Assembly (NCBI GenBank): GCA_002049885.1 | Contig: MVCS01000115.1 | Location: 1-5,727, forward strand | Length of the DNA stretch: 5,727 nucleotides | Origin: Planctomycetales bacterium 4484_123 | GTDB lineage: Bacteria; Planctomycetota; Phycisphaerae; SM23-33 | Direction: 5' to 3' | In this document: positions 1-5,727 of the stretch, piece after piece | Numbering within the stretch: the stretch's first letter is position 1 | Layout of the letters: each line of letters opens with the position of its first letter | Program-made: the position numbers and the translations under genes | The notes under the pieces: generated by a model | What the model was told of the DNA's origin: nothing | The model's input: the letters and a program-made list of their open reading frames with translations, nothing else | Database searches by the model: none

Positions 1-1
1 G

Positions 2-859
2 CTGTGTGCCCTGGGCTTTCAGGCCATCTCCTCCGAGGAGGTCAATCGGGTCAAGCGCCTGCTGGTCTCCGGCGAGCTGGGCGTTCCACGGCTGCTGCGC
101 TGCTGGGCCTTCTGGCCGCGGAAGGACGCCTACTACGCCCGCAACGAATGGGCGGGCCGGTTGAGGGTGGACGGTGCCTGGGTGCTCGACGGGCCCACGA
201 ACAACGCCCTGAGCCACCAGATCGCCAACATGCTGTACTGGGCCTGCCCGGATCAGCGAGGCTTTGCCGTACCCCGGGCCGTCCGGGCTGAGATGTACCA
301 TGCCCGTGATATCGACTCGGAGGACACCTCGGCCCTCGAGATACGGACCGTCGAGGGGCCGGTGCTGTACTTCATCGTCTCGCACTGCACCGCCGGCCCG
401 CAGGCGGGGCCCTGGATCGAGATGGAGTGCACGGGCGGGGAGGTCTTTTGGGAGATCGGCGGCCAGGCGCGAGTCGTCTATGCCGACGGCCGGGAGGAAA
501 CGCTGCCGGCCGGTCGGGCCTCCTCTCACGCGGCGGTGCTTGCCGATTTCGTCGAGGCGGTCCGGAGCGGCGAGGCAGGTCGTCTGAAGTGCGACCTGGC
601 CATGGGGCGGAACTTCACCTTGGCGGTGGACGGCGCCTTCGAGAGTTCGGGTCGGACGCACGCCATACCGGCCAGGTTCGTCAGTCGTCTCGGCGAGGGC
701 CCGGAGGCCGTGACCGTCGTTGGGGGCATCAACGAGCTCATCGCCCGCTGTGGGCGCGAGGGGAAGTTGTTTTCCGACGTCGGTTGCGAGTGGGCGGTGG
801 CCACCGAGCCGTTCGAGCTGGCCGGCTACGACGCCTTCCCGCAGCGCTTTCAGCCGTGA
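2..859 (+). CDS. Gfo/Idh/MocA family oxidoreductase, C-terminal part (5' end outside window)
   Basis: The frame is open from the first full codon of the window to a TGA at 857-859, giving 285 visible residues. The family is usually about 350-400 residues, so most of the N-terminal Rossmann domain and its EKP-type motif are missing. The visible part begins with the end of the nucleotide domain (GFQAISSEEVNRVKRLL, then SGELG). It continues into the alpha/beta C-terminal domain, with WAG at residues 50-52 and VLDGPTNNALSHQIANML at about 61-78. His72 in the SHQ motif lies where the family's active-site His is expected. Members are NAD(P)-dependent dehydrogenases or related enzymes acting on sugars, inositols or amino-sugar derivatives in the cytoplasm; the substrate cannot be told here. 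The in-frame TTG at 161 is internal (Leu54 of a conserved stretch) and not the true start. The gene converges on feoB. Confidence 0.9.
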   Translation: MCALGFQAISSEEVNRVKRLLVSGELGVPRLLRCWAFWPRKDAYYARNEWAGRLRVDGAWVLDGPTNNALSHQIANMLYWACPDQRGFAVPRAVRAEMYHARDIDSEDTSALEIRTVEGPVLYFIVSHCTAGPQAGPWIEMECTGGEVFWEIGGQARVVYADGREETLPAGRASSHAAVLADFVEAVRSGEAGRLKCDLAMGRNFTLAVDGAFESSGRTHAIPARFVSRLGEGPEAVTVVGGINELIARCGREGKLFSDVGCEWAVATEPFELAGYDAFPQRFQP

Positions 860-880
860 GGTGATGGCAGGCGCGACCTG

Positions 881-3343
881 CTACATCCCCGTGCCCAGGC
901 CCAGTGCGCTGCCTGCCTGATAGACGATGGCGGTGACGGCCCAGGCCAACACGGTCAGCCCGCCGGCCTGGAGCAGGGCCCACTTCAGGGCCCCGCTCTC
1001 GCGCCAGGTAGTGGCCAGGGTGGCCACGCAAGGCAGGGAGATGAGGCAGTACAACATGATGCAGAATCCCTGGAGCGGCGTGTAGTTGGCCTGGAGCCTC
1101 TCTCGCAGGGTTGCCTCCTGGTCGGGCTCGGCCGTCAGGGCGTAGATCACGCCCATCTGACTGACGAAGATCTCCTTGGCGGCGAAGGCGCCGATCAGGC
1201 CGGTGGATATCCTCCAGTCGAACCCGCAGGGGGCCATGACCGGGGCGATGAGCCTTCCCGCTCGCCCGACGGCCGACTGCTCCAGCGACAGCCGGCCCTC
1301 GGTCGCGTCGGCGTGACCCATGGCGCGGTTCATCTCCTGGCGGGCCTTGAGGTACGCCCGGCAGGCGCCGGCCAGGGCCGGCTCGGAGGTCTGGCCGCCG
1401 GTTTCCAGGGCGGCGACGAAGCGGGCCAGGGCCTTGTTCCGTGCGCTCATTTCCCTGACGAGATTGTCGAACTGCTGTCGAGCGGCCCGGTAGGCCGGGG
1501 AGTCCTTCCAGTGGTCCTGCCCGGCCCGGTACAGGGCCAGGTCCGCCCGGGCGAGGCGCTCAATGTCCTGGCCCAGCCCGGCCACCCGGCCGGCCTTGGC
1601 TGCCGCGGCCAGGAATGCCCTCTCGGCCTGTTGGCGGGCGGCCTGGAGTTCGGCCGGCCGGGATGTCCTGGGAAAGGTCCCGGCCGCCCACAGCACGATG
1701 GATGCGCCCAGGATGACCGTGCCGGCCTTGCGCAGGAACATCCAGGTCCGCTGCCAAGCGTGCACCAGCGCCCCGCGGATGGTGGGCAGGCGGTAGGGGG
1801 GCAGCTCCATGACGAAGGGAGTGACCTCTCCGCGGAAGAGTGTCGAGCGCAGCAGGCGGGCGGCGATGACCGCCAGCACCACGCCGATGAGGTACATCAG
1901 CATCATCCACAGGGCCTGGTTGCTCACCCGGATGATGCCGAAGATGCGGAAGTACACCTTGTACTTGAAAAAGGCCCCGATGATGAGCACGTAGATCGGC
2001 AGCCGGGCCGAACAACTGAACAACGGCAGCACCAGCATGGTCGTCAGCCGGTCGCGCCGGTTCTCCAGGGTGCGGGTGGCGAGGATGGCCGGCACGGTGC
2101 AGCCGAAGCCGATCAACATGGGGATGAAGCTCTTGCCGTGCAGGCCGATCTTGTGCATCAGCCTGTCCGTCACGAAGGCCGCCCGGGCCATGTAGCCGCT
2201 GTCTTCCAGGATGGCGATGGCCAGGAACAGCAGAAAGACCATGGGCACGAAGACCACCACCGCGCCGACCCCCTCGATGAGGCCGTCGGTCAGCAGGCTG
2301 CGCAACAGGCTGTCGGAATTCTTCGGCCAGAGCTGCCCGACCTGCCCGGCGAGGTAGTCCTTGCCGGCCTCCAGCCAGTCGGTCACCGGCCCGCCGATCC
2401 AGAAGGTCAACTGGAAGGCCAGCAGCGTCAGCACCAGAAACAGCGGCAGGCCCACGAAGCGGTTGGTGACCACCGCGTCGATGCGGTCGGAAAGCTGATG
2501 GCGCGACTCGACCGTGCTGCGGACGGCCTCCTGGCAGGCACCGGAGATGAACCCGTAGCGGCGGTCGGCCAGCAGTATCTCGGGGTTGTCCCCGCCGACG
2601 CGCCGGATGTGCCGGCGCGAGCGCTCGGCCACTTGCAGCAGGCCGTCGAGCTCCTCACCGCCCATCAGCCGGCGCAGCCGGTCTATGGCCTCCTTGTCGT
2701 TCTCCAGCAGCTTTACTGCCACCCAGCGGTCCCGACCGGCCCGCCGGCAGCGCTGCGGCACCATGGCGGCCAGTCTGGCCACCTCCGTCTCCAGCTCCGG
2801 GCCGTAGCTGGGCAGGCGCTGGCGCTCGACGGCGGCGGCGGGGTTGGCCGCCACCGCCAGGGCCGTCGCAAGCAGCTCCTTGATGCCCTTGCCCTTGTGC
2901 CCCACCGTGGGCACGATGGGCACGCCCAGCAGCTCGCTGAGCATCTCGATGTCGATCCTGTAGCCCCTGGCCGACGCCAGGTCCGATTTGTTGAAGGCCA
3001 GCACCAGCGGGGCGCCCAGTTCCATCAGTTGCGTGGCCAGGTACAGGTTGCGCTCCAGGTTGGACGAGTCGATGATGTCGATGACGACGTCCGGCTGATG
3101 GTCCAGGATGAAGTTGCGGGCGATGACCTCGTCGGCGGAATAGGCCGTCAGGCTGTAGGTGCCGGGCAGGTCCACAAGGTCGAAGCGCACCCCTTCGTGC
3201 TCGGTCCGGGCGCTCTTCAGTTCGACCGTCACGCCGGGGTAGTTGCCCACGTGGGCATGTCGGCCGGTGATGGCGTTGAACAGGGTGGTCTTGCCTGAGT
3301 TGGGGTTGCCCACCAGGGCCACGGTGAAGCGTGGAGGGTTCAT
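881..3343 (-). CDS. feoB: FeoB, ferrous iron transport GTPase/permease
   Basis: This 820-residue inner-membrane protein imports Fe(II). The N-terminal G domain shows G1 GNPNSGKT (12-19), the G2 region PGVTVE (36-41), G3 DLPG (58-61), G4 NKSD (118-121) and a G5-like PTVGHK (145-150). A helical GDI-like region follows to about 285. The membrane domain has hydrophobic segments near 295-316, 355-380, 405-423, 433-456, 477-497, 536-557, 704-738, 758-778 and 789-815. Both gate motifs are present: GFGCTVPA (Cys415) and SLPCVAT (Cys772). Between 558 and about 690 lies an unusually long hydrophilic helical stretch; E. coli FeoB has about 20 residues there. The ATG at 3343 was chosen because the protein then begins MNPPRFTVALVG. 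A 39-residue upstream extension in this frame overlaps feoA and looks non-coding. feoA ends one base upstream, so translation is probably coupled. No FeoC is present. Confidence 0.97.
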   Translation of the reverse strand: MNPPRFTVALVGNPNSGKTTLFNAITGRHAHVGNYPGVTVELKSARTEHEGVRFDLVDLPGTYSLTAYSADEVIARNFILDHQPDVVIDIIDSSNLERNLYLATQLMELGAPLVLAFNKSDLASARGYRIDIEMLSELLGVPIVPTVGHKGKGIKELLATALAVAANPAAAVERQRLPSYGPELETEVARLAAMVPQRCRRAGRDRWVAVKLLENDKEAIDRLRRLMGGEELDGLLQVAERSRRHIRRVGGDNPEILLADRRYGFISGACQEAVRSTVESRHQLSDRIDAVVTNRFVGLPLFLVLTLLAFQLTFWIGGPVTDWLEAGKDYLAGQVGQLWPKNSDSLLRSLLTDGLIEGVGAVVVFVPMVFLLFLAIAILEDSGYMARAAFVTDRLMHKIGLHGKSFIPMLIGFGCTVPAILATRTLENRRDRLTTMLVLPLFSCSARLPIYVLIIGAFFKYKVYFRIFGIIRVSNQALWMMLMYLIGVVLAVIAARLLRSTLFRGEVTPFVMELPPYRLPTIRGALVHAWQRTWMFLRKAGTVILGASIVLWAAGTFPRTSRPAELQAARQQAERAFLAAAAKAGRVAGLGQDIERLARADLALYRAGQDHWKDSPAYRAARQQFDNLVREMSARNKALARFVAALETGGQTSEPALAGACRAYLKARQEMNRAMGHADATEGRLSLEQSAVGRAGRLIAPVMAPCGFDWRISTGLIGAFAAKEIFVSQMGVIYALTAEPDQEATLRERLQANYTPLQGFCIMLYCLISLPCVATLATTWRESGALKWALLQAGGLTVLAWAVTAIVYQAGSALGLGTGM
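1274..1672 (-). other. Extended hydrophilic helical insertion within FeoB (residues 558-690)
   Basis: This segment follows the hydrophobic helix ending VLWAAGTF and ends before the conserved stretch GRLIAPVMAPCGFDWR. It is rich in Ala, Arg, Glu and Gln and looks strongly helical. Three stretches start with Pro-Ala and run into amphipathic helix: PAELQAARQQAE (from 563), PAYRAARQQFDN (from 616) and PALAGACRAYLKARQ (from 655). The first two share AARQQ. The reading frame and codon use continue unchanged from the flanking FeoB, so it is part of the gene and not a frameshift product. Which side of the membrane it faces is unclear. The positively charged loop at 498-535 suggests that loop is cytoplasmic and this one periplasmic, but the answer depends on whether the first gate segment fully crosses the membrane. 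Confidence 0.75.
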
Positions 3344-3347
3344 TTCA
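3341..3347 (-). promoter_or_regulatory. feoA stop / feoB start junction (translational coupling)
   Basis: On the minus strand the junction reads TGAAATG: the feoA TGA, one base, then the feoB ATG. The bases upstream (GCGCCCGATT) contain no Shine-Dalgarno-like sequence. This suggests that ribosomes finishing feoA restart at feoB, which would link the amounts of the two partners. The junction is seen directly; the coupling is inferred. Confidence 0.6.
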
Positions 3348-3602
3348 AATCGGGCGCACGAGGATCTTGTCGACCATGCCGCGTCCCAGCACCAGGCGGG
3401 TGCCCCTGACCTGGACGATGAAGGGCCCGGGGCCGCGGTTGATGACCTCCATGGGCTCACCTGGCGTCAGGCCCATCTCCGCCAGCCGGCGGAGCAGCCC
3501 TGGACCGGCCCGGGCGACGGCGAAGCGGACGGTCTGACCGACCAGGGCCATCGACAGCGGCATCAACGGGAGTTCACGTGGTTCGTGGTTCGCACCTGCC
3601 AT
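3345..3602 (-). CDS. feoA: FeoA, SH3-like partner protein of FeoB
   Basis: This is a small cytoplasmic protein of 85 residues, typical for FeoA (about 75-90). The family signature is clear: a helix LLRRLAEMGLTPGE (36-49), then beta strands with MEVINRGPGPFIVQVRGTRL (51-70) and the closing MVDKILV (76-82). FeoA proteins fold like SH3 domains and are needed for FeoB-dependent Fe(II) uptake, probably by touching its cytoplasmic part. The ATG at 3602 was chosen because it gives a normal length, lies 32 bases after the regulator's stop and has a weak GAAG ribosome-binding site 7 bases upstream. Later ATGs at 3563 and 3551 would still keep the core domain and are possible. The earliest in-frame start at 3689 would overlap the regulator gene by 55 bases and adds unconserved sequence. 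It is second in the regulator-feoA-feoB operon. Confidence 0.93.
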   Translation of the reverse strand: MAGANHEPRELPLMPLSMALVGQTVRFAVARAGPGLLRRLAEMGLTPGEPMEVINRGPGPFIVQVRGTRLVLGRGMVDKILVRPI

Positions 3603-3634
3603 GCGTTCGCTTCTTCGTGGGACCGGGGCAGTGC

Positions 3635-4096
3635 TCAGGCGGGTGCCTTCTCGCGCCGCCGGCAATAGGCCGAGAAGTCCTCCAGCCACCGGCGCCGGGG
3701 GGTGTCCCGGCTGGCCAGGAACTCGCCCAACAGCCGAAACTGCCGGAGCACCTGGTCGTCCACCACGTGCTCCATGCGGCAGGCGTTGGCCTCGGCCCGC
3801 TTCCGCTCCACGTCCAGTACGTTGACCATGAACTCCACCAGGGCGTCGTGCTTGGCCAGGATCTTCTTGCCCGCCGATTTTCCTCTGGCCGTGAGGGTCA
3901 CCACCTCGTAGGGGTCGTAGTGCACCAGGTCCATCTTGGCGAGCTGCTTCAGGGCGGCCGTGACCGTGGACATGCTCACGCCCGTGCGGGCGGCGATGTC
4001 GCGCACCCTGGCCACGCCGTTGCGCCGAACCAGCACCAGCACGGCCTCCAGGTAGTCCTCCAGCCGGCGGGTCAGCCTTCTAGACTTCTTGGCCAT
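3635..4096 (-). CDS. DtxR/MntR-family metal-dependent transcriptional repressor
   Basis: This 153-residue protein binds DNA when loaded with Fe(II) or Mn(II) and is the probable repressor of its own feo operon. An N-terminal winged helix-turn-helix spans about 8-73 (VRDIAARTGVSMSTVTAALK at 31-50, wing near VVTLTARGK at 65-73). A dimerisation and metal domain follows at about 80-145. Candidate metal ligands by alignment from memory are Asp14 and Glu17 (LEDYLE), His83 (AKHDAL), and Cys106, Glu109 and His110 (CRMEH). Asp14/Glu17 are MntR-like and Cys106 is DtxR/IdeR-like, so the preferred metal is uncertain. It ends where two-domain MntR proteins end, without the C-terminal SH3-like domain of DtxR. 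The ATG at 4096 has AAGG 6 bases upstream (4103-4106). The longer form from 4204 would run through the promoter and palindrome and was rejected. Confidence 0.93.
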   Translation of the reverse strand: MAKKSRRLTRRLEDYLEAVLVLVRRNGVARVRDIAARTGVSMSTVTAALKQLAKMDLVHYDPYEVVTLTARGKSAGKKILAKHDALVEFMVNVLDVERKRAEANACRMEHVVDDQVLRQFRLLGEFLASRDTPRRRWLEDFSAYCRRREKAPA

Positions 4097-4120
4097 ACAA
4101 CGCCTTGCCACGAGCACAAA

Positions 4121-4136
4121 GTTTGAATACTCAAAC
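4121..4136. promoter_or_regulatory. 16-bp palindrome, candidate operator of the regulator-feoAB operon
   Basis: The sequence GTTTGAATACTCAAAC is symmetric at seven of its eight base pairs; only the pair at positions 7 and 10 breaks the symmetry. It is an AT-rich island in otherwise GC-rich DNA. It lies immediately downstream of the candidate -10 element and 25 bases before the regulator's ATG, so a dimer bound here would cover the expected transcription start. DtxR/MntR-family proteins bind palindromes of about this size and often repress their own promoters. The symmetry is seen directly; binding by this regulator is inferred. Confidence 0.55.
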
Positions 4137-4164
4137 ATTCTATCAGAGGGCGAACAATGGTCCA
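4137..4164 (-). promoter_or_regulatory. Candidate sigma70-type promoter for the regulator-feoAB operon
   Basis: On the minus strand, TAGAAT (4137-4142) matches five of six bases of the -10 consensus. TGGACC (4159-4164) matches four of six bases of the -35 consensus, with a 16-base spacer. The predicted start near 4130 would give a leader of about 34 bases, ending in an AAGG ribosome-binding site and the ATG at 4096. The -35 element is weak, so the -10 and its overlap with the palindrome region carry most of the support. Confidence 0.45.
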
Positions 4165-4258
4165 GGAAAAATCCGCCTCGCGCTCGGCACGTCGGCACTG
4201 GCACTCGCCTGGCGACCGGGTGCGGGCTGGGCGCGCCTGGCCGGGGGTTGTGGCGGCC

Positions 4259-4837
<579 letters not shown>

Positions 4838-4891
4838 GACTTATCCCGCAATCAGTTTGTTGGGGGCAGGCCGACCTGAGACGAACAGGCC

Positions 4892-4972
4892 TCGGATTTC
4901 GCGGATTTACGACCGATTTCACAGATTCGATGAAGCTATCCGAGTCATCCGGCGTAATCCGTGTAATCTGCG
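4892..4972. repeat. Intergenic inverted array of GGATT-like units (4 + 4)
   Basis: The left arm carries GGATT, GGATT, CGATT and AGATT starting at 4894, 4903, 4914 and 4923. The right arm carries TATCC, CATCC, AATCC and AATCT starting at 4937, 4946, 4956 and 4965. Units repeat every 9-11 bases, close to one helical turn. The arms are nearly mirror images about position 4931-4932. For example, GGATT at 4903-4907 pairs perfectly with AATCC at 4956-4960, with only a one-base offset across the arm. The transcript could fold into a long imperfect hairpin, helped by G-U pairs. It lies between the sugar isomerase stop and the hydrolase start. It could be a dispersed intergenic repeat, a transcript-end or processing hairpin, or a protein-binding array; the sequence does not decide. 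I see no clear promoter in this gap. Confidence 0.7.
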
Positions 4973-5017
4973 TTCTGGCTTTTGAACGTGCAGACGAACC
5001 TCGTTAGGATCGCTGCC

Positions 5018-5727
5018 TCATTGGGAGATCAGTTGCCGGATGTACCGGGCATGGTGCGGCAGGGCCACCTCCGGCTCGGCCAGCTCGGGGTGCCATTTCT
5101 TTTCCCACTCCAGGGTGATCGCCCCGTCGTAGCCGCCGGCCTTCAGCAGCCTGACCATCTCCGCCAGGGGCACGTCACCTTCGCCGGCCAGGACGTACTC
5201 GTAATCGTCTTCGCCCGTCCCGGTGGTGCGGGAGTCCTTCAAGTGGGTGGCGACGGTGTAGCGTCCGATGTTGTCGTAGGTCTGCTGTGGCGACTCGCCG
5301 GCCACTCGGTATGGATGGTGCAGGTCCCAGAGCACGCCGACGTTGGGGGCATTGGTGCGGGCGATGACCTCGGCCACTTTCGAGCTTTCAGTGAAGTCGT
5401 CGTGGGTCTCCACGGCGATGGTGATCCCTTCCCCGGCGATCTCGGCCATCTTCCGCAGGGTCTCGGCTGCGGCGGCGAGCACCTCGTTCCAGGCCGTGCC
5501 CTGATGTCGGCCGCCGAAGACGCGAATTATCGGGGCGGTGACCTCCAGGTGCGCCTCGGCGACTCTCCTGGCCGTGGCCTCCGCGTCGGTGGAGAAGGCC
5601 TCCAGCTTCCACAGTTGCATCTCGTCGCCCAGCCCGCGGAAATCCACTCCGTCGTAGCCGTACTCCTTGAACCGTTCCAGGACCGTCTCCAGCGACCAGT
5701 CCGGGCAGGCCAGCGTCGTGCAAGAAA
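5018..5727 (-). CDS. Sugar phosphate isomerase/epimerase, xylose-isomerase-like TIM barrel (start just outside window)
   Basis: The frame is open from the window edge to a TGA at 5018-5020, showing 235 residues. The visible start, CTTLACPDWSLE, matches the first strand and helix of this family, so probably fewer than ten residues are missing. The family (AP endonuclease 2-like TIM barrel) isomerises or epimerises sugars and inositols using a divalent metal. Likely metal ligands are Glu in AVETHDDF, Asp in LWDLHHPY, His in THLKDS and Glu in LEWEKKW, in the family's usual order. EYGYDGVDFRG, near the N-terminus, is also typical. A GTG at 5647 falls inside this conserved region (the V of GVDFRG) and is not a start. 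The substrate is unknown; the nearby SGNH hydrolase and Gfo/Idh/MocA enzyme suggest carbohydrate catabolism, although the latter is about 4.2 kb away on the other strand. Confidence 0.93.
   Translation of the reverse strand, partial: SCTTLACPDWSLETVLERFKEYGYDGVDFRGLGDEMQLWKLEAFSTDAEATARRVAEAHLEVTAPIIRVFGGRHQGTAWNEVLAAAAETLRKMAEIAGEGITIAVETHDDFTESSKVAEVIARTNAPNVGVLWDLHHPYRVAGESPQQTYDNIGRYTVATHLKDSRTTGTGEDDYEYVLAGEGDVPLAEMVRLLKAGGYDGAITLEWEKKWHPELAEPEVALPHHARYIRQLISQ

Noticed and set aside
161..859. A complete 232-residue gene starting at TTG 161
   Set aside because: The frame is open upstream to the window edge and that upstream part matches the Gfo/Idh/MocA family, so the TTG codes an internal Leu.
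1313..3298. A 661-codon open frame on the plus strand antisense to feoB
   Set aside because: Its predicted protein is rich in His, Gln, Asp and Gly with no fold or motif, as expected opposite a GC-rich membrane-protein gene. The minus strand encodes an unmistakable FeoB.
3344..3460. A 39-residue N-terminal extension of FeoB
   Set aside because: It overlaps feoA in another frame and is low-complexity Ser/Ala/Trp/Arg sequence. The ATG at 3343 puts the G1 motif at the usual position.
4097..4204. A 36-residue N-terminal extension of the DtxR-family regulator
   Set aside because: It would be read through the candidate promoter and palindrome and has no family similarity. The ATG at 4096 has an AAGG site at good spacing.
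4165..4258. A rho-independent terminator for the hydrolase gene, ending in the five T's (minus strand) at 4167-4171
   Set aside because: The GC-rich stretch before the T's has only short direct repeats (GTGCC) and no convincing stem next to the T-run.

Overview
This is a 5.7 kb window of GC-rich bacterial chromosome that is almost fully coding, with no RNA genes, CRISPR or insertion sequences seen. A Gfo/Idh/MocA oxidoreductase, a xylose-isomerase-like TIM-barrel sugar isomerase/epimerase and a small cytoplasmic SGNH hydrolase lie together, and one gap holds a GGATT-rich inverted array. This combination suggests the Planctomycetota or a related PVC lineage, probably known from a metagenome-assembled genome. 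That placement is inferred from gene style, not proven.

Layout, left to right. (1) Positions 2-859, plus strand: the C-terminal three quarters of a Gfo/Idh/MocA oxidoreductase whose N-terminus lies outside the window. (2) Positions 881-4096, minus strand: a compact iron-uptake operon transcribed in the order DtxR-family regulator, feoA, feoB. The oxidoreductase and feoB converge with only 21 bp between them. A candidate promoter (4137-4164) sits upstream of the regulator, and a near-perfect 16-bp palindrome (4121-4136) lies just downstream of its -10 element. (3) Positions 4259-4837, minus strand: an SGNH/GDSL-type hydrolase in which the block III Asn appears to be replaced by His. (4) Positions 4838-5017: an intergenic gap with four GGATT-like units facing four AATCC-like units. 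(5) Positions 5018-5727, minus strand: a sugar phosphate isomerase/epimerase, missing only its first few residues.

How the genes work together. The regulator probably senses Fe(II) or Mn(II) and represses its own operon through the palindrome. FeoB is the GTPase-coupled ferrous iron channel of the inner membrane, and FeoA is its small SH3-like cytoplasmic partner. No FeoC is seen. The flanking genes look like carbohydrate catabolism and have no evident link to iron.

Nothing here amounts to a clearly new system. The points most worth a second look are a roughly 130-residue charged helical insertion between FeoB membrane segments, the inverted periodic array, the operator-like palindrome, and the altered SGNH block III.
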